Source: Folioceros fuciformis
Lineage: Eukaryota; Anthocerotophyta; Anthocerotopsida; Anthocerotales
Direction: 5' to 3'
Length of the DNA: 29,967 bases
Assembly: GCA_049999805.1 (NCBI GenBank)
Contig: JBNGIO010006236.1
Location: 363,101 to 393,067 of the forward strand
Below the pieces are notes generated by a model. That model was not told the origin of the DNA. It did not search any database and saw nothing but the letters and a program-made list of their open reading frames with translations. Of the stretch, positions 10,825 through 20,736 are shown piece after piece; positions within the stretch are counted from its first letter, which is position 1, and each line of letters begins with the position of its first letter. Position numbers and translations under genes: made by a program.

Positions 10825-11057
10825 GTTGCCTCCCCGAAATCACAATGAAGCAGAACCTGAACCCCTGGCTCACTCCCGCGCGCCTGCGTTTGCCTGCCTG
10901 CCTGCCACCGCAGACAGTGTGCCCCCAACGTGCGCTCACGTAACCAGCACCTGCAAGGTCTCCAAAAAGGCCATGGCTTGGGAGAGTGGGACTTGGGAGC
11001 CGCAGCTGCAGCCGCCGCAGATACGAGTTCCCCAATGAACTGAACGAACGCCTGCTG

Positions 11058-11160
11058 ATGGTGGTGGTGGTGGTGCGGGTGCCCGTGCCAGAGCCAGAGG
11101 TAGAGCCAGTGTCAGTGCCAGTGCAGTGCCAGAGGCAGAGGCAGAGGCAGAGGCAGAGGC
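11058..11160 (+). repeat. (GGT)n and (CAGAGG)n arrays upstream of ERD4
   Basis: A GGT run covers 11058-11074. It is followed by degenerate CAGTGC/CAGAGC hexamers and five CAGAGG units at 11129-11160, about 300 bp upstream of the ERD4 start codon. Confidence 0.85.
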
Positions 11161-12066
11161 AGTGCCAGTGCCAGGAGGCGGGACGGCGTTGGGCGTTCTT
11201 GGGAACGAGACAGAAAAGACGAAGCGAACGACGGCTGCCTAGGCTGGCGAACGTGGGGAAATCAGCCGTCTAGCAAACATATATACATACACGCGTACAT
11301 ACATCGGCAGCAGGGAAGAGGAGAGCAGAGAGCAGAACAGGCCAAGGTGGCGCGTGCGTGCTGGTGTGCTAGCAAATCCGCAAGTCCGCCAGCCGAACTG
11401 GGGCTTGGATTTCCGAGAACTAAATCCGATTAGGCACTTGTGCTGCGGATGGAGCACACCACAAGGCACAAGCTAGGCCAGGCCGGGCCAGGCAAGGTCA
11501 GTCTAGTACAGTCCAGGCAAGGCCAAGCCAGTCCAGGTCGGGCAGATCGCAAGCAGATAGCTCTCGTTGTCTCCTGGGGGCCACAGGCGGAAGGCCAGAT
11601 CCAAGATCCGTTGGCGGGGCACATCATTTTGGTGGGGCCCCACCGCTGCCGACACTCCTGTCCCGTTACCAACGCGCTGCTCCTCGCGTTTCCACCCAGA
11701 GGAGAGGCACATGGTTGATGGGGCGGCCCAGAGCAGTTGCAACTCGCCAGTCGGACATGACTGCTCCGCTCGCCACCCCGTCGGCAACAAGTTATTACCA
11801 CGCCATGCCGCAAACCATGTCAAACCCATACCTTGCTAAATTGATACATAAACATAAAATAAATTCATAAGAAATAAAAAAAATGCAATCGTACCAAAGT
11901 GGTTCCACTTAGATGGGGCGTGGCGCAGCTCGGCCCAACGGCTCTCCTGAGCCAGTGACCGTTGTGGGCCGACCCACCGCGTAAAGCCCTCTTTATTACT
12001 TATTTATTTGCAGCTTTATGGCACCTACATGAGCTCGGGGCCCACGATGCCGAGGCGGCCGAGCTC

Positions 12067-12104
12067 GGGCTTGGGCTTTGGCTTTGGCTTTTGCTTTTGC
12101 TTTG

Positions 12105-12147
<43 letters not shown>

Positions 12148-12172
12148 CTTTGGCTTTGGCTTTGGCTTGGGC
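12067..12172 (+). repeat. (GGCTYT)n hexanucleotide array
   Basis: Seven perfect GGCTCT units (12104-12145) are flanked on both sides by GGCTTT variants (for example 12146-12163). Because the unit is 6 bp it stays open in several frames, giving false Gly-Ser, Leu-Trp and Ser-Gln repeat ORFs. Confidence 0.95.
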
Positions 12173-14010
12173 TACCCACCGACACGCATCACCTCATGGT
12201 CCATGCCTACCTCTCTAGGGCTCGGCACCGCACCAGCCGAGTAGGGTAATAATAGGGGCTGCTGGTAGGGCCCTCCGTCGGTGCCGTGGACGTGACCTGG
12301 ACTCGGCATCCTCGGTGGCCATTATCGCCATGTTTCCCAACTTGCCATAGAACGTCGGTACAGTGCACATATGTACAGCGTAAAGCTTTTTCCCACGCTT
12401 TGCTTTTGTTTGGTTTGGTGTAGACAGTTGTACTAAACTACAAATAGGTAGTCCGCGCCTCCCTCGGCTGCGGAATCCCCCGCGTCAGGAGTGATCCCGA
12501 CTGTGCCGACAGAAATCCCGGTTACCGAAACCCGCGCTTCGCTTCTCCAAGTGTGATTGCTGGGATGAGGTTGTTGTAGTGCAGGATCCGGAATGCTGTA
12601 TGACAGCTGCCTGCCCGGCGGTGCCACCTTGGGTGACGCGTTAAGAAGGAAGAGACGAATTTCTTATGCTCGGGATGCGTTACATGGTTTGCGAATTGCC
12701 TGCTATTCGAGCAATCGAGAGTTGTTGGGATGAGAGACGCACACGTGATAGGGCAAGCGTTGCGTACGGGAGGACAGCTTCGTCGACGGATTGAAGGAAA
12801 GGATATGAAAGGAAAGGAATGCTCCAGCCTATGTGTGTGTAGGCGGCAGTTTGAGAACTTGCGTGGATGAAGAACGAGTTAATGTTATGTACAGCAACCA
12901 GGTGTTGGAGGCATTTCCCGAAGAATGATGCACTGTTTGGGTTGCAGGTACTCTCGTTGGAGAGGAGAGGACAGCATGCATGTAGTCAGATGGCATCTCG
13001 GAGCTTACTAGCTCCAGGTACTGACAGGATGCGGTACTCTAGCGGCTCGAGTGTACTACAAGCCGGCGTTAAGCCTACACCGTAGCACTACTCGAGCATG
13101 CACCATGGTGGATCTTGTTCGTGGTACCGGTGCAGGCCATCTTTGTGAGGCGGTCAGGCGTCGATAGCTGTACAGCCACATGATGATGCCGCGTGAGGCA
13201 CTCTCGGGGCTCCATGCCACAGGCTTGCTAGCGCTTCATCTGCTCCTTGCATTGTCCTCTGCCGGCCTTTCGTATCGTATGATGCACAGTGTGGTATCCT
13301 TTTGAATCCGTCGCAGTCTCGGCCAGAGTGGTACGAAATACTCCTCCGGGACTGCCCGCTCAATCTCGATCGTGATCGTGAGATACTGGAGACTGAATCG
13401 TTACTTAGGTCCAGGCACGGCTGCCGGCTTGGCGGGATTGTTCATCCTTGGACCGAGCTCATTCATCCGTTCAGGGGTTTCACGTCTTTGCCCTGTGGCA
13501 AGCGCTGTTGTCGAATCCCTTTGCCGTCTTTACAGTGGATGCTCTTTCCAGGCGCCTCCAGCCTCGTGGACGAGGGGGCACCGGGTCCGCGCCAGACTCT
13601 TCCTCCAACCGAATACTGCGGGAAGGAACTACGTGGGGTTGGTACCGCTTATCTTCATCGTCTTCCTATCCAAGCTGTAAACCCGTGCCAATCCGATGGC
13701 TCATGGCCGGCCGTCTTCGCCGTCTTGAATGGCAACAGGGTGCAAGCCGCGTCCTTGGGACAAGAGGCCAAGAGACTAGTAAACCGGCCGTGCCTCCATT
13801 GTTGCATAATCTGGCAACCACTGGCGCGCTGTTCCTGTATACAAGGAGTGTGAAGGTCATGTGTTTGGCCAGGCCTGTGCAGTCTCGTCTTCGTCGTCGT
13901 CCATTCTTCCACACACAAGCCTACAACCCTGATACCAACCGCCTGTGCAAGCTCACCTCCCACCTAATAATTACGATTACGCTCATACAAAATCCTATTT
14001 GCAGATCCAG

Positions 14011-14075
14011 TGCCAATATTTGGCATACCATTTGCAAAGGCGATTCCCCTGTGCAGGGAATAGCATTTGCAAATG
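14011..14075. repeat. Cluster of short palindromes
   Basis: Four dyads fall within 65 bp: TGCCAA-tat-TTGGCA (14011-14025), near-palindrome CCATTTGCAAAGG (14028-14040), CCCTG-tg-CAGGG (14047-14058) and the perfect 12-mer CATTTGCAAATG (14064-14075). CATTTGCAAA occurs twice. Confidence 0.8.
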
Positions 14076-14401
14076 TTGTGAAGATCGGACTGCACAAAAC
14101 CTTGTTGTGAGTGAGGATGTTTCTGGAGTCCTTTTCAACATTTATTCTTCTATAATTTTGACAAATATATTAAATCGCGACCCAAAGCCTATCATCACCA
14201 CGGCGCGTAGCCATCCCTTTCCTCCCATTTTCTTACATCCATGATGAGGAAGGATCATTCAGGAATTGAAGCTTCTGAAGCTTTCTGTGTGGCCATGGAG
14301 AGAGTGTGAGGTGCCGCATCAGGTGATTAAATGTGAACAAGAAAAACATCTCTAGTGATGGGTCCATGAACACCTGTAAACGAAGGCGATCGTCGGTGAC
14401 G

Positions 14402-15254
14402 CGGAGTCTATCCCATGCCACCCCTCGTCTCCTTTCCTGTGTCCTGGCCGCAGAGGCAGATCAAGTCATGCCGAGCTCTGCTATTTCTCGTCTTTTCGCT
14501 ATGCATGGCGTCATGCTGGACACAGAATTTTTGAGGGTGGACAGTTTGAGCAATCACACTTTATCTGTGTCCATAGTACTTCTGAGTGGGTGTACGCTGG
14601 ATGGTGAAAAAGTGGACCTGCAGGATACTCTGGCTGAACTTGTTCTGTCTCGTGCTTCTACAAATCTCGCCCGGCGAGGTCGCTGAGTGTCACTCTTCTC
14701 CAATGTTACGTGCTGGGGACTGCCTTCAATTCCCACGGAAACTTTGCAGGTGGTGGAGGATCACAGGTTCAAAGGATATGTGTGCCAGTTTCTCAATTTG
14801 TGCGTCCGTGAGTTACGGAAAGAAATGAAAAATTCGCCGTCCCTTCTCCTTCTGACAGTCGTGTGGTGTCCGTAGAGCCTGCCACCGCCACCGTCATTGC
14901 CCTTGCTTCCGACAGGTCTGAAATCCAAAGTTCTCGAAAGTCTTAGGTTTCCTGCTCAAAGTTTAGCGGCACTGGCATTGTGCCTGTTCTGAGTTGAACT
15001 TTTTGTCAGCGGCCGATGACTTGTGGAAGAATCTGTTTGGCAGGGTAGATGTAGCAAAGCCTCCTCCTCGTGGGCAGGGATGGAAAGCAGCTTTCACTAG
15101 GGATTGGCTGCCGAAGAAGCAGACAGATCAGGCCAAGAGACATGCAGAACGACGGTTTCGTGTGGAATTTCGCTATCTAACAGCCAGTAGTCCCATTTGC
15201 CGGAAGAGATTACGCTGGGTCTTCTGCCATTTCGCTACCCACAGGCACCGGTAG
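14402..15254 (+). pseudogene. Decayed SKIP22/FBXO7-like F-box gene
   Basis: One plus-strand frame carries, in the right order, pieces resembling plant SKIP22 and animal FBXO7. First comes LFAMHGVMLDTEFLRVD (PI31-like FP-domain start; SKIP22 has a VHAVMLESGF-type motif). Next is GYVCQFLNLCVRELRKEM, then SLPPPPSLPLLPTGLKSKV with LESL, the F-box start. SLAALALCLF follows, and in the next frame ELNFLSAADDLWKNLF and GQGWKAAFTRDW, the post-F-box region. The frame is broken by TGA at 14684-14686, TAG at 14873-14875, TGA at 14990-14992 and a shift before 14994. Splicing out the stops does not work in the phases I tried. An N-terminal ubiquitin-like domain was not found. Intact relatives are substrate adaptors of SCF ubiquitin ligases. 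Unrecognised introns or assembly errors remain possible, so pseudogene is an inference. Confidence 0.6.
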
Positions 15255-16778
15255 CTGCATCGGGAGGTTTGCCCTGTCAGTGAGCACATAGAGGAGACAT
15301 TCTCAAGCCTTGTTGCTCAGGAATCTCAAGCTCTCAGGCATTCTTCAGCCTCCTGCATTGAGAGGCTGTCATGGTTGCAATTTTTAGCAATGCAAGTAGT
15401 CAGTGTTTAGGTTGTGGCTGGAGTATCTGAGCAGAAAATGGCTTCTACCTCACCTTCACTTGGCGGTTTCCCTTCTCTCTGTGGGATGCAGCCTTGGCAG
15501 TTTGCCCAGAAGCACTGCAGGTACCGAGTTGACAACTAGGTGGGTGACATTGGAACTGCGATCGCTGACCACGAGGACCAATGAGTAGTCGCAGTTCCGA
15601 GTGTGATCACTCGTGTGCCACCGGAGTGATCAGTGTCGAAACAGTAGGACTTGAATAGTATGTGCAGTGAGTTTCGGCGCCTATGTCGAGGAATGAACTA
15701 CCGAGCAAACTGCTGATGTATTACCAGTTCGATAGTACATAAACAGACACTTGTCCCTGGTCCATGCACTCGCAGATTTCACGCCTCGACATTTGCAACT
15801 GCTTTCTTGGTGAATGCCCGTCACGTAGAACAGGTCTCTGTGGACACCGGAGTGGTTGACGACAGCCGTTATGTTGGCATGGCACCCCGACCGATGGGCT
15901 ACCAATGCTATTTTGAGGGCTGAGAACGCTTATACTTTGATGTCCTCCTCTGAAATTGTGAAGGTCTCGTCTCTAATCAATTCAAGGAGGATAAAGACGC
16001 AGAAAATGTTTGCTAACTGTATCATCTGGTGTGTGAACGAGGGAATCGTCACCTTGAGTGTTTCTGATTAAATTCTGCAGCTTGCTGTAGTGTCGTTTTT
16101 AGTTCATGTGGTCATTCGACTGGCTGCTTTGCTTTTAGATCAGCTTTACCTCTGAGCCTGTATGGTAAAGTATGTCGCGATATGGGTAATGGGTAAGCTT
16201 TCAAGCGGTGGTAGCACAGGCGGCTTTGGCGGGACTAGGCTTCACAGTAGAGAAGCTCGACACGGCTGCCAAGTCACGAGTGTACGTTTCTGAACCTTCC
16301 GTGATTTGTGACTTTTGGGGTGTAACAGCAAGGACATGCGATGTCATGCACTCTTCGTTCCTATGGGTACGTGTTCGAATAGAATGAACGCATTCAAAAT
16401 CCGACACTTGGCATGACACCTGTACTTCCTGTGCTTGTGGTGGGTCGTTGTCTCCAGGCTTTGGCCTCAAGAATTGGCTCAATTTGGGCATCGCGCTCTC
16501 TTGAATCGGTTTGCCCCCACCTGCAAAGCGGAAATCGTAATAAGTTTCTTGAGGTCTGGAAGCATGGCAGTACGTCACAGATTGGGATGCGCTTTGCAAG
16601 CACTAGGCAGAGCAGCACATGCCTCACAGCGTGAAGCTATAGGGACCTCTACAAAGTTCTCGAGGATCGCAGGCAAGGTTGACGACTGTCGACTCCCTAT
16701 ACTGGTTTAATTTCGATCGGGTGGTAACCGTGCTTCGTCCTGCCCTTTAAGGAACGTAGCTGACAATGTTTTGAGCTT
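15255..16778. other. Unassigned region between F-box relic and cupin gene
   Basis: The relic's neighbourhood stays partly open in one plus frame to about 15594, with stops, but I recognise nothing in it. A plus-strand frame without ATG is open from about 15708 to its stop at 15921-15923 and contains RYVGMAPRPMGYQCYFEG. The minus-strand frame at 16201-16599 shows no family features. Upstream exons of the cupin gene could lie in the last part. Confidence 0.4.
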
Positions 16779-17696
16779 ATGGTGGGCTTGCAGGGTGTTG
16801 GATACAATGAAGTTGTTAAATGGTGCTCCGCTGAAGGATTTGCCCTAGGAGGAAGACAGAAATATCATTCCAGCTTCCTGCTTCTGGATGCCAACGAAAC
16901 TGCAGCTGAATCATCCGCCGGAAAGTGGGATGTGGGGCATCCTCCAGTGGATCCTGCCACTACCGAGAGAGGGGAGACTCCAGGTGTGCAGGGAGCAGGT
17001 GACAAGAGCGGTCAGGCAGGACGGAGTCCACACACTCTGAAGAAGGGCCGCATCCCGGAACCTCAGACAGAGGTTGCAAACACTCCTAGCTTAGGGAAAG
17101 CCAGAAGCACGCGGGAGATGCTGGATGAAGAGCAGAGGCAGAGGGAGGAAAGTATGCAAAATCGTGAGGCGCAGGAAGGTGGAAGCTCCCAACCTTCTCA
17201 CACCCCAGATGGACTCACTACGGAAGCAGCAATCAAGTCCAACATGATAGCCGCGGAAGAGGGCAAACAGCTTTGGTGCATGGGAGTCAAGGTGACTGTC
17301 AAGTGTCCTGGGGAGAGTACAAGTGGGGCTTACTGCATGCTAGAGTACAGTGTTGCACCAGGAAACGGATCGTCGACTCACACCCATGAGCGTGAGGATG
17401 AGACTTGGTACATGCTGGATGGGAACCTCAAGTGGCAACTGGGGGATAAAACCTACGATTCAGAGCCAGGATCTTTCATCCACTTACCACGTGGTGTGCC
17501 CCACTCTTTTCACAATGTTTTGGACAAGCCAGCTCGCATGTTGGTTTCTTGTGTCCCAGCAGGTTTTGAGAAATATTTCCTCGAGATTGGAACTCCTGTT
17601 GAGCCAGACGACGTAACCAAAAGCCTGAGCACAAACCAGACAGACCTTGTTGCTTCCACTAATGCAGGGAAGAAGTACGGCATTTCCTTTGCTTAG
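16779..17696 (+). CDS. Cupin-domain protein with disordered N-terminal extension
   Basis: Uninterrupted frame of 305 aa. Residues about 165-280 form one cupin barrel with both motifs perfect. Motif 1 G-x5-HxH-x4-E-x6-G spans residues 195-215 (HTH and a downstream Glu); motif 2 G-x5-PxG-x2-H-x3-N spans 231-246. The three His and the Glu are the usual metal ligands, so a metal-dependent dioxygenase, isomerase or binding role is possible, but the substrate is unknown. The motif context (GSFIHLPRGVPHSFHN, PAGFEKYFLEIGTP) resembles small bacterial quercetinase-like cupins. Residues about 40-160 are hydrophilic and low-complexity (Gln/Glu/Ser-rich, EEQRQREES) and probably disordered. There is no signal peptide. 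The ATG at 16779 is followed by GGCTTGCAG|GGTG, a possible splice acceptor, so the true start may lie in an upstream exon. Confidence 0.8.
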   Translation: MVGLQGVGYNEVVKWCSAEGFALGGRQKYHSSFLLLDANETAAESSAGKWDVGHPPVDPATTERGETPGVQGAGDKSGQAGRSPHTLKKGRIPEPQTEVANTPSLGKARSTREMLDEEQRQREESMQNREAQEGGSSQPSHTPDGLTTEAAIKSNMIAAEEGKQLWCMGVKVTVKCPGESTSGAYCMLEYSVAPGNGSSTHTHEREDETWYMLDGNLKWQLGDKTYDSEPGSFIHLPRGVPHSFHNVLDKPARMLVSCVPAGFEKYFLEIGTPVEPDDVTKSLSTNQTDLVASTNAGKKYGISFA

Positions 17697-18236
17697 GATA
17701 TATGAGGACTTGCACGTCCACAGCACAGGTGCTTACACTCTTGTATGAGGGACCCTTGTTGCAAATCATGTACAGCATGGTAGTAGGGCCGAGCATGCTT
17801 TCGAGTACATATTCAGATGAAGTTTTTGACATGCGATATTGTGGCTGTCGTCTAGATATCAGCTTGCATACTGAAAGATTTCTGTGGTGTCTTCACCTCT
17901 GCAAGCTTTAGTCCAGACCAAGCTGTCTTGCAGAATGGTTAAATACCTTTGTCTTTACCCCTGCAAGTTTTATTCCAGACCAAACTGTTTTGCAGAGTAC
18001 TTCAATTCCTGTAGCGACGCTTCTACCAGTTTCTCTTCTAGTCCAGATCATGCAGCTTGAACTCTGGAACTCTCCAGGTCATTCGAGTCGAGTTAGAGAA
18101 AGCCTCCGCACCCGCTCAACGGGCTTGTAGAACTTGTGAAGCTCCCTCACGTTTAAATCCTTCCCCGGCCTACGGTCTCTGAGTTTCGTCTTGATTCTCC
18201 GTTCGTCTTGGCTATCAGTACCATAACAGTGTCGCG
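17697..18236. other. Cupin 3' flank and GH17 upstream region
   Basis: Holds the imperfect duplication at 17889-17996. A TTTAAAT at about 18150-18156 is the only TATA-like string upstream of the GH17 start, and it is weak. No gene seen. Confidence 0.4.
17889..17996 (+). repeat. Imperfect direct repeat, 62-bp period
   Basis: GTCTTCACCTCTGCAAG followed by TCCAGACCAAGCTG (from 17889) recurs as GTCTTTACCCCTGCAAG followed by TCCAGACCAAACTG (from 17951). It lies in the likely 3' UTR or spacer of the cupin gene. Confidence 0.8.
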
Positions 18237-19720
18237 ATGGTTCCCAAAGTCTTGAGCGTGGCCTTCCTTCTCCTGTGGGCGGTGACGCTCATTGTCGACT
18301 TTCCAGGTAGCAAATCCTTCAAGGATCTTATGCGAATTCGGCAACCGTGCAGTTGGCACTCGTTTCCCTTCTTCTTGTTCGGGAATCATGCACTTGGCAC
18401 TCGGTTCCCTTCTTGTGTTATCAAATGCCTTACTGATATTCAATGGCACAGTCTGTCCATGAGGCTCGTTGCGCTCTCGTAATTGTTTTGATGGTGGAGA
18501 GATAATAGACAGCCATGCTTAGGCGGACGGAGCACCACATCATCCAGTAGTTCAACTTCTGCAGTGGATCCTCCCGGTGGTGTAGACATTGCAAGGGGCT
18601 ACGGTGTTGTTCACGTCGCTGAGACTGTGTGCATGCTCATGTTAGGGTTTGTTTCTTGTTGTTAAGGATCAGGAGGATGACATCTGTGGCATTTGATTTA
18701 CAGGATCCTGTGGCATTGGTGTGAATTATGGCCGGGTGGCTGACAATTTGCCTGATCCAGCGACCGCGGTGTCGTTATGTCAACGTCATTTCATCAAGGA
18801 AGCCAGAATTTATGATGCGGACATAGGCGTTGTGTCAGCATTCAGAGGCTCCGGTACACCGATAACCATTTCGGTGACCAATCAGGAGGTATCCGACATC
18901 GGCGGAAACTCGAAAGTGGGTGGACGACCGGGTTCTGGTACACTTGCAGACATGCAATCCGGTTCAGATCAAAAACATTCTCATCGGTAATGAGATGCTG
19001 TTGATGGAGGGGTACGACGGTTCAACCCTTGTTCCTGCCATGGAGAACATGTATCATACTCTGGTCAGTTACGGCCTGGAGCACATACACGTTTCCACCA
19101 CGCATGCTCTGAACGTGATATCATCAGAAGATGGGACATGGCCCCCCTCTGCGGCCAGATTTGGTATGCCAACGGTGATGCGACCGCTTTTGGATTTCTT
19201 GAATAGGACAGGATCTCCTCTGATGGTAGACTTGTATCCCTTTCTCGTGTACAAGCAATATGACACGGTGAGCCTTGAGTCTTGCCTGTTTCAACCGAAT
19301 GCTGGAAACACTGACCCCAACTCCAATTTGGTTTACACAAACCTGTTAGACCAGATGGTTGACGCCTTCTACCATGCAATGAGTGCTTGGGGCTATGACG
19401 ATATCGACGTCGTCATAGCAGAAACAGGATGGGCGACACAGGGCGACGCTGATGAGAGAGGTGCGAACGTGGCAAATGCGCAAACGTACATGTCAAACCT
19501 GGCGAGGCATGTTGCCCGATGTCCGGGACCCGACGGTCCTTGTTGTCCGAGACCAATCGGTACTCCTCTTCGGCCCGGGCGATGGCTTCGTACATTTATC
19601 TTTGCTCTCTTCAATGAAGACAACAAGCCAGGCCCTACGTCGGAGAGGCACTTCGGCCTCTTTACCCCCGCAGGTATACCCGTTTATGACGTGGCACTTC
19701 AGGACTATCAAAATGTGTAG
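18237..19720 (+). CDS. GH17 beta-1,3-glucanase, frame broken once
   Basis: Exon 1 (18237-18306) encodes a signal peptide (MVPKVLSVAFLLLWAVTLIV). A 397-bp intron in phase 1 leads to exon 2 at 18704, starting GSCGIGVNYGRVADNLP, the GH17 mature N-terminus. Catalytic residues are present: acid/base Glu in ILIGNEM (codon 18992-18994) and nucleophile Glu in VIAETGW (codon 19421-19423). GTPLRPG, FALFNEDNKPGPTSERHFGL and PVYDV are also typical. The signature normally reads ETGWPS; here the Pro is Ala (ETGWAT). No GPI signal or CBM43 follows, so a secreted wall or apoplast enzyme acting on callose-type glucan is likely. Reading frame changes by one base between 18889 and 18920. Either one extra base disrupts the gene, leaving about 361 aa once corrected for, or a 61-bp GT-AG intron (18889-18949) is spliced. 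The intron would delete the family-like KWVDDRVLVHLQ, so I favour a frameshift (mutation or assembly error). Confidence 0.85.
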
Positions 19721-20585
19721 AAGGCCCTTCATTCTTGCCGACTTCGTTGTCCTCTTTTGGATGCACTTTCTTTTCTTGAGAGTGGCAAGTCAGAAGGTTG
19801 AGTCCACACGAAACTGTGTGCATCTGTATTGATTGGCCAACCAGAAGACTGAAGTAAAGTGAAAATGGGTTTCTTGTCCACGTGATTGCCGATAGCGTTT
19901 GCATCACGGCAAAAGTACGTGAGACCATGACTGACTTGAACAATGGTAGCGCTGTAGCTTCAGACTTGTGAGAAGTCCTGTCCTGGTAGCGCTGCGAAAG
20001 ACATACGGTAGAAACTTTACTCGCTGCCCCGGGCGAGAATCAGCATTTCCTATTCGGAAATCATTAAGCTGCACGCACGATTGGCTATGGCAACAAAATC
20101 TCGCTCTCCTTAGAGTGTCTAAATATATACACTGCCGCTATTCTCGGATTCACACCACTCGCTTTGACAGATTCAGAGGCATGGCGCTTTGCGCCAAACC
20201 GGACACTAGCCAGAAAGTTTCTCACCCACGGTATCGTGAAATTTCGAAGGTTAGAACATCTCAATCGTGCATGCTCTTCCTCCGCTCCAACCATCCATCG
20301 GCCTGTAGGGACACTCTCTCACTCCAATTATTCCTGGATATATTGATGCCCACTTTTTTTTTCATTTCCTCTCGGCAAACCTACCAAATCGGACTATGCA
20401 CCATAGGGGACACAGCAAAAATACGGCATAGGCATAGAGGAACAAGCACCTAGCCTCTTAGTTTTCATGTTCAGAACTTCTTCGCGACTCTGCACATGCA
20501 TGCAATCACTTTCATACTTATTTGGTCTTCTCTAGGGTTGGATCTTTACAGCATTTTTTTTCTTTTTTTAGGGTTTTCCTAGGAG
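19721..20585. other. Gene-free spacer
   Basis: GH17 3' flank and spacer. Short frames on both strands show no family resemblance, and I see no RNA gene. Confidence 0.45.
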
Positions 20586-20699
20586 TCTTAGTGCCTACAC
20601 TTTGTCTTAGTGCCTACACTCTGTCTTAGTGCCTACACTCTGTCTTAGTGCCTACACTCTGTCTTTGTGCCTACACTCTGTCTTAGTGCCTACACTCGC
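20586..20699 (+). repeat. 19-bp tandem repeat, six copies
   Basis: Unit TCTTAGTGCCTACACTCTG, head to tail from 20586, with single substitutions in copies 1 and 5 and a divergent end in copy 6. There are no spacers, so it is a minisatellite. Confidence 0.97.
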
Positions 20700-20736
20700 A
20701 AGGTCGAGGTAGGTCTACTCTATTTTCTTCATGCTT

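Larger units (their letters stand above)
10825..14010. other. Long gene-free stretch; ERD4 promoter side and simple repeats
   Basis: The first few hundred bases should hold the ERD4 5' leader and promoter. Hexamer arrays occur at 11129-11160 and 12067-12172, and degenerate GGCCAGGC-type repeats at 11470-11550. AT-rich DNA lies at 11836-11885. Around 13302-14110 all three plus frames are partly open, but none reads like a known protein. I see no supportable gene. Confidence 0.45.

Noticed and set aside
11962-12249. Leu-Trp, Gly-Ser and Ser-Gln repeat proteins
   Set aside because: All are translations of the GGCTCT array in different frames.
16201-16599. 132-codon minus-strand frame
   Set aside because: No domain, odd composition, and nothing like a gene signal around it.
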